A stretch of 51,990 bases of DNA from Anaerolineae bacterium (GTDB taxonomy: Bacteria; Chloroflexota; Anaerolineae; Aggregatilineales; J027). Positions 36,429 through 44,665 of the stretch are shown here, one piece after another. The notes below the pieces were generated by a model, which worked only from the letters and a program-made list of their open reading frames with translations, had not been told where the DNA came from and made no database searches. Each line of letters begins with the position of its first letter. Position 1 is the first letter of the stretch. The position numbers and the translations under genes are program-made. The stretch covers positions 1-51,990 of the forward strand of contig JAJTXY010000027.1 of the NCBI GenBank assembly GCA_021463865.1. The letters run 5' to 3'.

Positions 36429-38060
36429 ATGACCCAAGCAAAAAATAGAGCAGGTGCGCTGGTCGGGGCACTCACCACCGCCGCGTTAATGGCGATCTTT
36501 TATGTGGCGGAACAGGCTGCCGATTTACCATTCCCTCCCTTTGACATCTTCCAGTGGATTAGCCGTATCCTTCCCGGTTTCCTGATTACCTTTGGCATTG
36601 ACATCATGGTCACGATTATTGACGCTTTCAATCTGGGTCAGACCGATGACACTGCCAAACTTGCCGAACAGTTACTCTCCGTCGCGCTAGTGTTTGGCTT
36701 GGGTGGGGCACTGGGGGCACTCTATTTCAGCTTGCAGCAAAAAGAAGGCCCAGCACAAAAATTTGCCCGCACGTTGCTCCCCGGCGCGATCATGGGTTTG
36801 TTGGTAGGGATTGCGGTATCGTTCATCAGTGACCGCTACAATTTTACCTCCTCGGTAGATAACACCCTCAGCGGCCTTTGGATTACCGCCCTTTTCGTCG
36901 TGTGGGGCATCATCATCAATTGGGCCTATAACCTTCTGGACACTCCTGCCTCCATGCAAGTTCCGACTGCTGTGGATGCCTCCGAAAAATCCGTCCAAAC
37001 GATAGATCGCCGCCGCTTTTTGGTCATCTTGGGTGGGACGGCAGCGACCATTACCGTCATTGGCTCTGGCATCGGTGCCTATCTGAACAGCAAGAAAGAA
37101 GAGGTGCTGGTTAAGATCACCGGGGCGAATCCCAAAGACTTTCCGAACCTCAACGACAAACTGATTCCCGCCCCCGGCACACGTCCTGAATACACCCCGC
37201 TGGAAGACCATTACCGCATTGACATCAATGTCAGTATCCCTGAGATTGACGCCGATACATGGGAACTCCCAATCGGCGGCCTAGTCGAAAATCCCATCAA
37301 ACTCACGCTAGATGACATTCAAAACAATTACGAGCCGATGTATCAATACATCACCATGTCGTGTATCTCTAATCGTCTGGGTGGCGATCTCATCAGCACC
37401 ACCCATTGGACGGGCACGAGCTTCCAAAATATTTTGAAAGAGGTCAAACCCAAACCCGACGCCAAGTTTGTGCGGATTGAATCGGTAGATGGCTTTTGGG
37501 AATATTTGGATATTGAAGTCATCCGCAGCGATGAAAAAGTGATGTTGACCTATGCGTGGGACGGGGCATTGTTGAAAGCCAAACACGGCTTCCCATTGCG
37601 TATCCACATCCCCAATCGTTATGGCATGAAACAACCCAAGTGGATTACCAAAATTGATTTTGTGGATGAATGGGAGGCGGGTTATTGGGTATCACGCGGT
37701 TGGGACAAAGAAGCCCTCATCAAAGCCACTTCGGTGATTGATACCGTCGCCGTAGATGATGTATATGAACAGGGCGGTCAGCAATTTGTCCCCATCGGTG
37801 GCATGGCATGGGCTGGGCCACGCGGGATTTCCAAAGTTGAAGTACAGGTAGATGATGGCGAATGGGCGGAAGCCGATTTGCGCCAACCGCTATCCGAAAA
37901 GACATGGGTCATCTGGCGCTATGATTGGCCTTTCAGCGAAGGCGACCACACCTTCCGCGTCCGCTGCACCGAAGAAGATGGCACGCCACAAATCACTGAC
38001 CGAGAGGGCACTCGCCCCAGTGGTGCATCGGGTATCTACGAAAAAGAAGCCAGTTTGTAA
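36429..38060 (+). CDS. Membrane-anchored sulfite-oxidase-like molybdoenzyme
   Basis: The 543-residue protein joins five membrane segments (about 8-30, 45-65, 78-100, 113-133, 148-170) to a further segment after the twin-arginine-like DRRRFLVILGG (about 194-204), and then to a sulfite-oxidase-type molybdopterin domain (about 260-430). Cys312 in TMSCISNRLGG is in the position of the molybdenum-coordinating cysteine. The last 100 residues match the Mo-cofactor dimerisation domain (GGMAWAGPRGISKVEVQVDDG). Related proteins are widespread in Chloroflexota and oxidise unknown substrates. AAAGGA lies eight bases before the ATG, and a strong terminator follows. No MoCo synthesis gene is in the window. 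Confidence 0.85.
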   Translation: MTQAKNRAGALVGALTTAALMAIFYVAEQAADLPFPPFDIFQWISRILPGFLITFGIDIMVTIIDAFNLGQTDDTAKLAEQLLSVALVFGLGGALGALYFSLQQKEGPAQKFARTLLPGAIMGLLVGIAVSFISDRYNFTSSVDNTLSGLWITALFVVWGIIINWAYNLLDTPASMQVPTAVDASEKSVQTIDRRRFLVILGGTAATITVIGSGIGAYLNSKKEEVLVKITGANPKDFPNLNDKLIPAPGTRPEYTPLEDHYRIDINVSIPEIDADTWELPIGGLVENPIKLTLDDIQNNYEPMYQYITMSCISNRLGGDLISTTHWTGTSFQNILKEVKPKPDAKFVRIESVDGFWEYLDIEVIRSDEKVMLTYAWDGALLKAKHGFPLRIHIPNRYGMKQPKWITKIDFVDEWEAGYWVSRGWDKEALIKATSVIDTVAVDDVYEQGGQQFVPIGGMAWAGPRGISKVEVQVDDGEWAEADLRQPLSEKTWVIWRYDWPFSEGDHTFRVRCTEEDGTPQITDREGTRPSGASGIYEKEASL

Positions 38061-38078
38061 TCCTACAGGGTCAATTTC

Positions 38079-38111
38079 AAAGGGGCGATGTCACACGACT
38101 CGCCCTTTTTT
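38079..38111 (+). terminator. Intrinsic terminator after the molybdoenzyme gene
   Basis: A ten-pair stem with one G-U pair: AAAGGGGCGA (38079-38088) with TCGCCCTTTT (38100-38109), loop of 11, followed by TT. It sits 18 bases after the stop and separates it from the convergent epimerase gene. Confidence 0.8.
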
Positions 38112-38119
38112 GTTTTTGT

Positions 38120-39097
38120 CTATGCCCCAACCGATATTTTCCCCTCAGCCAATGCCCTCTCAAATCCCTCAATCGTCTGCCGAATGCCTTCTTCTAACGG
38201 CGTATCATAAACATTCGCAAAATGGCGATGTAGTTCTGAGCCATCAAAGTTTTCTGGAAATGGCAGCACGGTATCCGACATCGTGATTTTGACGTTCGGA
38301 CGCAGGCGTTCAATAATTTCAACCACCTGCGCGACAGGGGTCGGCGGCGCATCCAGATTGAAAACATAAGCGCCATTCAAAGGATGGGTTGCCGATTCGA
38401 TAAATTGCAGGGCCGTATCCGATGCCCATTGAAATTGCATCACCCCGCCGAAATTGATATGGAAATTTTGCCCTGCCGCCGCTGCCAGCATTGCTTTGGT
38501 GGGATCGCTGGTCAAGCCTTGATCGCGCCCCAAGCCATAAACGGTATAGGGACGTAATCCGGTGCTGCTGATTTGATGATCCTGCCAATAAATCCGCGCC
38601 GTGCCTTCGTTAGCCTGTTTAAAGACGCCATACAGGGTACGCGGAGAAGGGTGGGCATCATTAGCGACGGGTTGATTATCGGGATAATCTTCGGCTGGCC
38701 CAAACACCGCGATGGAGGAGGCAAAGGCAATATGTTTTACTCCAGTTTGTCGCGCCGCCTCATATACGTTAACCGTACCAACCACATTCACCTGTGCCCC
38801 TTTGATGGGATTGGCTCGCACAAAGGGGACTTGCAGCGCCGCCAAGTGAATGACATGGGTGATCCCATATTGTTGAAATACTGCCAACACTTGGTCAGGG
38901 TAAGCTAAATCACCGCGTACAAAGGAAATGACCTGTTGTTCTTCAGGCGTCATCAATAAATTGAGGCGGTGGCCCTGATCAGCAATATCAAAACTGACCA
39001 CCCGCCGCCCTTGTTTCACCAGATGATAGACTGTCCATGCGCCTATACAGCCCAGCGCCCCAGTCACTAAATATGTTTCTTTCGTTTGGTCTGCCAT
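38120..39097 (-). CDS. NAD-dependent epimerase/dehydratase (extended SDR)
   Basis: Extended short-chain dehydrogenase of 325 residues, acting on an unknown nucleotide sugar or related substrate. It has the NAD motif VTGALGCIGAW (about 11-21), a catalytic pair in TLYGVFKQANEG (Tyr and Lys spaced by three), and ASSIAVFGP near residue 125 with the likely catalytic Ser. RPYTVYGLGRD is a typical substrate-binding block. Start ATG 39097 is preceded by AGGGG about nine bases upstream. A promoter candidate lies 31-59 bases upstream. Its neighbours give no pathway hint. Confidence 0.85.
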   Translation of the reverse strand: MADQTKETYLVTGALGCIGAWTVYHLVKQGRRVVSFDIADQGHRLNLLMTPEEQQVISFVRGDLAYPDQVLAVFQQYGITHVIHLAALQVPFVRANPIKGAQVNVVGTVNVYEAARQTGVKHIAFASSIAVFGPAEDYPDNQPVANDAHPSPRTLYGVFKQANEGTARIYWQDHQISSTGLRPYTVYGLGRDQGLTSDPTKAMLAAAAGQNFHINFGGVMQFQWASDTALQFIESATHPLNGAYVFNLDAPPTPVAQVVEIIERLRPNVKITMSDTVLPFPENFDGSELHRHFANVYDTPLEEGIRQTIEGFERALAEGKISVGA

Positions 39098-39127
39098 AAA
39101 TCACCCCTAAGTAAAATATTGGCTTTG

Positions 39128-39156
39128 ATTGTATAGGGGATGGAGAACTGAGCCAA
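39128..39156 (-). promoter_or_regulatory. Candidate sigma-70 promoter for the epimerase gene
   Basis: On the minus strand, TTGGCT (39151-39156), 17-base spacer, TACAAT (39128-39133); four and five of six consensus bases. The expected start near 39121 leaves about 24 bases to the ATG at 39097. Confidence 0.45.
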
Positions 39157-39200
39157 CATCAGGTACTCTAGCAGGGGCAAATTTTTTAGGGTATGGAACG

Positions 39201-39518
39201 ATGGTTGAACCACAAACGGAAAACACCGAAGTCGAGATTATTTCGCCAGAAGCAGCCGAGGCGATCTTAAAGCCGGAAGTTGAGAAATTGGTAGCAGATG
39301 GTTGGCGCGTTGTGCATGAATCGGCTTTTGCGGCACGGCTGGTCAAAGAACGCGATTTAATAGACCTGCGAGTAGACCTGCTTGGTCAATTGGAGCGCAA
39401 ACAAGGGGTGACTTTGCTCTACGGGCCAGAAATTGGGCGGGCGGTGGCGTGGGTGCTGCTGTTGGTCTCGATTTTAATGGCGATGGCATTAGCCTCGGCG
39501 TTGGGCTTTTTTAAGTAA
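39201..39518 (+). CDS. Small hypothetical protein with C-terminal membrane segment
   Basis: A 105-residue protein I do not recognise. The first 80 residues are soluble and charged (PEAAEAILKPEVEKLVADGW near 18-37), and a membrane segment follows at about 82-102, ending FFK, so it may be tail-anchored with the bulk in the cytosol. ATG 39201 is the first plausible start, with AGGG ten bases upstream. Its 3' end overlaps the convergent methyltransferase gene by eight bases. Confidence 0.6.
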   Translation: MVEPQTENTEVEIISPEAAEAILKPEVEKLVADGWRVVHESAFAARLVKERDLIDLRVDLLGQLERKQGVTLLYGPEIGRAVAWVLLLVSILMAMALASALGFFK

Positions 39519-40233
39519 GACGCTGCAACACACTGTAACAGTTTAAATCCCCACTGCGACCATCGGCCCGATAGGTGGTAATTTCCGTCAATCCGGTGGC
39601 GGCAATTAGGGATTGATGTTCGGTGTCGTCAATGTAATGGCAGTAGCGCAGGGCAGGCTTCTCTTCGATATTTCTATCGCGCTGCCAATCCAAGAGATAA
39701 TCATGGGTTTCAACCTCAAAATCGTCGGGCCATGCCACAATCCGTTCGCGGAAACGGGGCTGCTCATAAAAGCGCCAACTGGTGAACACCAAATAGCCAT
39801 CTTTTTTGACCCGTTCACCCAAGCGCCGCACAAATTCATGCCGATTTTCATAACCGGGGATGTGATGCAGCACCCCAAAGGCCACCACAAGGTCATATTC
39901 ACCTTTATCGGGTGGATTTTCGACAATATCTCGATTTTCCAGCGTGAAGGATAGGCCGCGTTCATCGAATGCTTGTCGTGCAAAATCCAAGAGCGCCGGG
40001 GCGTTATCGAGGCCATGATATGCCATGCCATCACCCAATTGCTCGTATAGAAATAGACCAAAGCGCCCATTGCCACAACCAACATCCAAAACCGAAAGCG
40101 GCGGCTTGAGATAGGGCAGCAATTTCAGCCAACCCTCCCACGCATGGTCACGTGATTGGCTAAACGACTCGGCGGTTTGGGTATAAAAATCTTTATTCAG
40201 TTGATTTAAGCGTCGGATTAGATTAACATCCAT
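39511..40233 (-). CDS. Trm9/ALKBH8-like SAM methyltransferase
   Basis: Class I methyltransferase, 240 residues. SAM motif VLDVGCGNGRFG (48-59) and VVAFGVLHHIPG (about 117-128). The N-terminal LNKDFYTQTAESFSQSR (12-28) and AWEGW match the pattern of Trm9/ALKBH8 wobble-uridine methyltransferases, and the C-terminal LRYCHYIDDTEHQSLIA resembles their RYYH-FxxxELxxL block. Trm9 methylates carboxymethyl-uridine at tRNA position 34, the product of Elp3. The gene diverges from elp3 with 29 bases between the starts, so shared control is likely. Family call is by motif pattern; a general tRNA or other small-molecule methyltransferase is the alternative. No Trm112 partner gene is seen. Confidence 0.7.
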   Translation of the reverse strand: MDVNLIRRLNQLNKDFYTQTAESFSQSRDHAWEGWLKLLPYLKPPLSVLDVGCGNGRFGLFLYEQLGDGMAYHGLDNAPALLDFARQAFDERGLSFTLENRDIVENPPDKGEYDLVVAFGVLHHIPGYENRHEFVRRLGERVKKDGYLVFTSWRFYEQPRFRERIVAWPDDFEVETHDYLLDWQRDRNIEEKPALRYCHYIDDTEHQSLIAATGLTEITTYRADGRSGDLNCYSVLQRLT

Positions 40234-40262
40234 TCAAAGAATTCCAATCGGGTTGAACATGC

Positions 40263-42092
40263 ATGACCTACAAAACCGCCCCTGATCTTGATGAACTTGA
40301 GCTTTACCGCGAATCCCTTTTGGCGATTCTGCGGCAGGTACTTGGCACACCTGAACTTGCCCAAAAGCAGCTTGAGCGCATTCTAAAATCGCATCCCAAA
40401 GATGGCTCTGGCCTGTTCCGCCGCGATGAACTGATTCGTGCCTACCGCCATTTTACCGAGACAGGTGATCTGCCTGCCTTCGATAAAACCATTGTGGAGC
40501 GCCTGCGCCTTAAACCCGTGCGAACCAGTTCGGGGGTGACACCTGTCACCGTTTTGACCAAGCCGTTTCCCTGTCCGGGGACGTGTATTTTTTGCCCCAG
40601 CGATATTCGGATGCCCAAGAGCTATCTTTCGGATGAGCCGGGGGCACAGCGAGCCGAAGCCAACGCTTTTGACCCCTATCTGCAAACCTATCGCCGCCTG
40701 TTGGCCCTCCATAATACCGGACACCCCACCGACAAAATCGAAATGATTATTTTGGGTGGCACATGGTCATTTTATCCCGAAACCTATCAAATCTGGTTTA
40801 TCAAGCGCATTTTTGACGCGCTGCATGATTTTGGCAATGGAGTAGACCACACGGCGGAAGTGGAAAGTCTGCTCTTGGAACATTCCCAACTGCACCCCGC
40901 CCGCAACATCACCCCCATCAACGTGCCGGGGCATGACCAGACCTATAATCAGGTCGTCCAGAATATCTATCATGATGAAATGATGCGTTCGCGCGAACAG
41001 GCCGCTTCGATTGGAGTAGGTTTAGCCGAGCGCACCCTCGTCACCGAATTTGCGACATGGGAAGAATTAGAGTCGGCGCATCGGGAAAACGAAAATGCCG
41101 TATGTCGCTGTGTCGGCTTGGTGATTGAGACCCGCCCCGACCATATCAGCGAAGCAGAAGTGCTGCGGATTCGGCGCTTGGGCTGTACCAAAGTCCAAAT
41201 TGGTTTTCAGAGCCTGAATGATGAAGTGCTGCACCTGAATAAACGCGGGCATGAAGTCGCCGCCACCCGCCATGCCGTGAAGTTGCTGCGCCAAGCCGGA
41301 TTTAAAATCCATGCCCATTGGATGCCGAATTTGTATGGGTCGTCGCCGGAAGCCGATATTGAAGATTATACGCGGATGTTTCATGACCCCGATTTCCGCC
41401 CCGATGAACTCAAGGTTTATCCCTGTTCGCTGATTGAGAGCGCCGAATTGATGGATTACTATCAGCGCGGCGAATGGCGACCCTATACCCATGAGGAACT
41501 ATTAGGGGTGCTGACGGCTTGCTTTCAACTGACCCCTGATTACTGCCGCTTGACCCGGGTTATCCGCGACATCCCCGGCACAGATATTGTGGTCGGCAAC
41601 AAAATGACCAATTTCCGCGAACTGGTGCAGCAGGAATTGACCCAGAATGGCAGCTATACAGGCGATATCCGCAGCCGCGAAATCCGTCATCGTAACATCG
41701 TCCTTGATGCTTTGCACTTGGATGAGGTCTGGTACACCTCCAATTGCAGTGACGAGGTTTTCCTGCAATATATCACTCCCGAACGCCAGATTGCCGGATT
41801 TTTGCGCCTATCTCTGCCTACCGAACCGCCAATTACCCCCGAATTAGAAAACGCCGCCATGATTCGAGAAGTGCACGTTTACGGACAATCCATCGAAATC
41901 GGTGAGGCGTTGGCAGGCAAAAGTCAGCACGTCGGGCTAGGCAAACAGTTGATTGAACGCGCGGTGGAGATTGCACGCGAACGGGGCTATCAACAACTCG
42001 CCGTGATTTCCGCTATCGGTACACGCGAGTATTATCGCAGACGCGGATTTGCCGATGGGCAGCTTTATCAACTGCGTGATTTAAGGGAGTAA
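40263..42092 (+). CDS. elp3: Elongator-like tRNA uridine(34) modification enzyme Elp3
   Basis: Radical SAM/acetyltransferase that adds a carboxymethyl group to tRNA wobble uridine; bacterial Elp3 works without other Elongator subunits. The 609-residue protein has the iron-sulfur motif C104-x3-C108-x2-C111 (CPGTCIFC), the SYLSDEPGAQRA block, MIILGGTWSFYP, and GLVIETRPD at about 285. The C-terminal GNAT domain (about 520-605) has IREVHVYGQ, QHVGLGKQLIERA and ISAIGTREYYRRRGF. Relative to typical Elp3 there is an insertion of roughly 80 residues between the two halves of the barrel (about 200-278). Divergent from the Trm9-like gene; the TPR gene follows directly after its stop. Confidence 0.93.
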   Translation: MTYKTAPDLDELELYRESLLAILRQVLGTPELAQKQLERILKSHPKDGSGLFRRDELIRAYRHFTETGDLPAFDKTIVERLRLKPVRTSSGVTPVTVLTKPFPCPGTCIFCPSDIRMPKSYLSDEPGAQRAEANAFDPYLQTYRRLLALHNTGHPTDKIEMIILGGTWSFYPETYQIWFIKRIFDALHDFGNGVDHTAEVESLLLEHSQLHPARNITPINVPGHDQTYNQVVQNIYHDEMMRSREQAASIGVGLAERTLVTEFATWEELESAHRENENAVCRCVGLVIETRPDHISEAEVLRIRRLGCTKVQIGFQSLNDEVLHLNKRGHEVAATRHAVKLLRQAGFKIHAHWMPNLYGSSPEADIEDYTRMFHDPDFRPDELKVYPCSLIESAELMDYYQRGEWRPYTHEELLGVLTACFQLTPDYCRLTRVIRDIPGTDIVVGNKMTNFRELVQQELTQNGSYTGDIRSREIRHRNIVLDALHLDEVWYTSNCSDEVFLQYITPERQIAGFLRLSLPTEPPITPELENAAMIREVHVYGQSIEIGEALAGKSQHVGLGKQLIERAVEIARERGYQQLAVISAIGTREYYRRRGFADGQLYQLRDLRE

Positions 42093-42098
42093 ATGGAT

Positions 42099-42644
42099 AT
42101 GCTGCGCCGCAAAGTTCCACCGCCGACTGGCCCGCAATTACGCCTATCTACGGGTGCGCCCCTCAGCATTGCAGATCGCTATTTGGAGCGCGGTCTGCAC
42201 CACTATCAACACAAAAAATTTGCCGAGGCGCTGGCGGATTTGGACGAAGCGATTTACAACGCACCTAGTCTCGCCGAACTGTATGTTACACGGGCTGTCA
42301 TTTTATATGAGATGGAACGCGACGATGACGCAACAGAGGATGCCGAATACGCGCTGCGGCTCGATCCCCGCCAATGGATTGGGCACTATGTCTTGGGTCT
42401 GATTGCCATTCGACGCGAGGATTTTCCAGCGGCGGTAGAGGAATTTTCGCAAGCGCAACGTTATGCCCCGACGCGACCCGAAATTTTCTTCACACGGGCG
42501 ATTGCGTTTCACCAACAAGATGAGATGACATTGGCCTATTATGATATGGACAGCGCCCTACAAGTCATGAAAAGTGATCATAAGCTCCGCAAAGAGGCCA
42601 ATAAATTCGTCACACAGGTCAAACCCGCCAAAAAGAAAAAGTAA
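42099..42644 (+). CDS. TPR protein downstream of elp3
   Basis: A 181-residue soluble protein made of about four tetratricopeptide repeats (YLERGLHHYQHKKFAEALADL, PSLAELYVTRAVILYEME, WIGHYVLGLIAIRREDFPAAV and RPEIFFTRAIAFHQQDEM) followed by a lysine-rich tail. TPR proteins are adaptors; the partner is unknown. An ATG directly after the elp3 stop (42093) would be three bases from the GGGAG, so the in-frame ATG at 42099, with nine-base spacing, is preferred. It is almost certainly in the elp3 operon. Confidence 0.8.
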   Translation: MLRRKVPPPTGPQLRLSTGAPLSIADRYLERGLHHYQHKKFAEALADLDEAIYNAPSLAELYVTRAVILYEMERDDDATEDAEYALRLDPRQWIGHYVLGLIAIRREDFPAAVEEFSQAQRYAPTRPEIFFTRAIAFHQQDEMTLAYYDMDSALQVMKSDHKLRKEANKFVTQVKPAKKKK

Positions 42645-42697
42645 TCGTCTATCGGCTGGTTTGCTTTCCAAGTAAAATAACACTTATCTTCGCCGTC

Positions 42698-42714
42698 TTG
42701 ATTATGTAAATCAA
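42698..42714. promoter_or_regulatory. Palindrome upstream of panB
   Basis: TTGATT (42698-42703) and AATCAA (42709-42714) form a 6-base inverted repeat with a five-base centre, 50 bases before the panB ATG. TTGATT could also serve as a -35 with TATTTG 17 bases on, a poor -10. It may be an operator; evidence is weak. Confidence 0.25.
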
Positions 42715-42763
42715 TCTCCATATTTGCTTGTAATTTTTCAGGGCAACCAAAGGATACCCCCCT

Positions 42764-43618
42764 ATGGATAAGGTGACGCTTCAGCAGTTGCAGGCGATGA
42801 AAGAGCGCGGCGAACCCATCAGCATGTTGACCGCCTATGATTACCCCTCTGGTTTGCTGGCTGACCAAAGCGGTGTGGATATGATTTTGGTCGGCGATTC
42901 GCTCGGCATGGTTGTACACGGCTTTGAAAGTACCCTCCCGGTCACAATGGACATGATGGTGCTGCACATCCAAGCGGTGCGGCGCGGCGTTAAACGGGCT
43001 TTTTTGGTCGGCGACATGCCCTTTATGAGCTATCAAGCCAGCCGTGACGAAGCCCTCCGCAATGCAGGTCGCCTGCTCAAAGAAGGCAATGCTGATGCCA
43101 TCAAATTAGAGGGTGGCATCCATATGGCGGAAACCGTGCATGATATGGTGCAAATCGGCATCGCGGTCATGGGGCATATCGGATTGACACCCCAAAGCGT
43201 CAGCGCGTTTGGCGGCTTTAAGGTTCAGGGCAAATCCATCGAAGCAGCCCGTAAACTTATCGAAGATGCCAAAGCAATTGAACAAGCTGGTGCTTTCTCG
43301 ATGGTGATTGAAGGCGTCCCCGCGAAACTGGCGGCATTAATTACCCGTATGGTCAATATCCCCACGATTGGCATCGGAGCAGGCGGCGGCACGGATGGAC
43401 AGGTCTTGGTCATGCACGATATTTTGGGCATGTTTGACCGCTTTACCCCCAAATTTGTCAAGCAGTATGCCAAAATCGGTGAGGCGATTCAAAACGTCTT
43501 CACCACCTTCCATCAAGAAGTTCGGTCAGGAGCCTTTCCCGCTCCCGAACACGAATTTGGGATTTCCGACGCGGTGTTAAACGAAATCTTGACCGAAATC
43601 GGCGACACGGCCCATTAA
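42764..43618 (+). CDS. panB: 3-methyl-2-oxobutanoate hydroxymethyltransferase
   Basis: Makes ketopantoate from alpha-ketoisovalerate and methylene-tetrahydrofolate, the first committed step of pantothenate and CoA synthesis. The 284-residue protein has the family blocks: MLTAYDYPSGLLADQ, MILVGDSLGMVVHG with the metal-binding Asp, LEGG (about 114-117) and VIEGVPAKLA with the catalytic Glu. Length is normal. It is followed 36 bases later by panE; together they convert ketoisovalerate to pantoate. panC and panD are not in the window. Confidence 0.95.
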   Translation: MDKVTLQQLQAMKERGEPISMLTAYDYPSGLLADQSGVDMILVGDSLGMVVHGFESTLPVTMDMMVLHIQAVRRGVKRAFLVGDMPFMSYQASRDEALRNAGRLLKEGNADAIKLEGGIHMAETVHDMVQIGIAVMGHIGLTPQSVSAFGGFKVQGKSIEAARKLIEDAKAIEQAGAFSMVIEGVPAKLAALITRMVNIPTIGIGAGGGTDGQVLVMHDILGMFDRFTPKFVKQYAKIGEAIQNVFTTFHQEVRSGAFPAPEHEFGISDAVLNEILTEIGDTAH

Positions 43619-43654
43619 CCTTGCTTTCGGGTATACAGACACAGGAGGCCCATC

Positions 43655-44614
43655 ATAAAAATCGGCATTTTTGGCATCGGGGCAATGGGGACGCTGTTCG
43701 GGGCAAAACTCACTCCCCATGCAGATGTGATGCTGTTTGGGCGCTGGCCTGAACAAATCCACGCTCTCCAACATGCGCCGCTGCATATCCTCTACCCTGA
43801 TGGGCATGAGGAATATGTTCCGCTGCGGGCCACTGATAACCTCGACCATGCCGACCCCATTGATATTGCCCTAATTCTTCCCAAAGCCAACAAAACAACC
43901 CTAGCGGCCGAAGATGCTGCCCAAATCCTGAAACCAGACGGCGTGGCGATTACGCTGCAAAATGGCGTGGGCAATCTGGAATGTATCGCGGAAATTGTCG
44001 GCCCCCATCGTGCCACGCTCGGCGTCACCATGCAAGGCGCATCCACCGATAATCGGGCTGGATTTTTGCGCTACGGCGGACGCGGCTTGACCTATTTGGC
44101 AACACGCCCCGCGATAGATGCCCGTATTCAGGAATTTGCCACTTTGTTAAACACAGCAGGGTTGGCAACTGAGGTCGTGGACGAGGTAGCGGGGTTGGTC
44201 TGGGGTAAATTGGTGGTCAATGCCTCCATCAATCCCCTCACCGCGATTTTGCGTGTTCCGAATGGGGCATTGTTGGAATCGGAATGGGCACGCCAAATCA
44301 TGCGGGAATCCGCCAATGAGGTCGCCGCCATCGCCCGTGCTAAAGGGATTATCCTGCCGCATGAGAACGCAGCCGTCCGTGCGGAGGAGGTCGCCCAACG
44401 CACCGCCACCAACTATTCCTCCATGCTGCAAGATGTTTTACGCGGGACACCCACCGAAATTGAGGCCATCAGTGGGGCCGTCATGCGGGAGGGGGCAAAA
44501 CTCGGCATTGCCACCCCGGTCAACCAATGGCTGTATCGTTTGGTCAAAGCGATTGAGGAAACTCAAGCGCACCGCCAGCAAACAACGCTCCCATCCCTCG
44601 AAAAAATTGGGTAA
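43655..44614 (+). CDS. panE: 2-dehydropantoate 2-reductase, apparent AUA start
   Basis: NADPH-dependent reduction of ketopantoate to pantoate, the step after PanB. The 319-residue frame needs the N-terminal KIGIFGIGAMG Rossmann motif, but no ATG, GTG or TTG lies in frame between the panB stop and it. AGGAGG (43643-43648) is followed six bases later by ATA (43655), and by ATC three bases earlier. ATA is the best-placed start; it is a rare initiation codon. The ATG at 43685 would delete the motif and cut the dinucleotide fold. Other blocks are ALILPKANKT, LQNGVGN and WGKLVVNASINP with the catalytic Lys. Either the start is noncanonical or a base is wrong. Confidence 0.85.
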   Translation: MKIGIFGIGAMGTLFGAKLTPHADVMLFGRWPEQIHALQHAPLHILYPDGHEEYVPLRATDNLDHADPIDIALILPKANKTTLAAEDAAQILKPDGVAITLQNGVGNLECIAEIVGPHRATLGVTMQGASTDNRAGFLRYGGRGLTYLATRPAIDARIQEFATLLNTAGLATEVVDEVAGLVWGKLVVNASINPLTAILRVPNGALLESEWARQIMRESANEVAAIARAKGIILPHENAAVRAEEVAQRTATNYSSMLQDVLRGTPTEIEAISGAVMREGAKLGIATPVNQWLYRLVKAIEETQAHRQQTTLPSLEKIG

Positions 44615-44665
44615 AATGAGGGTGGTCGTTTATGCTGTTATTAGCAAATTGAGGAAATAGTAGGC

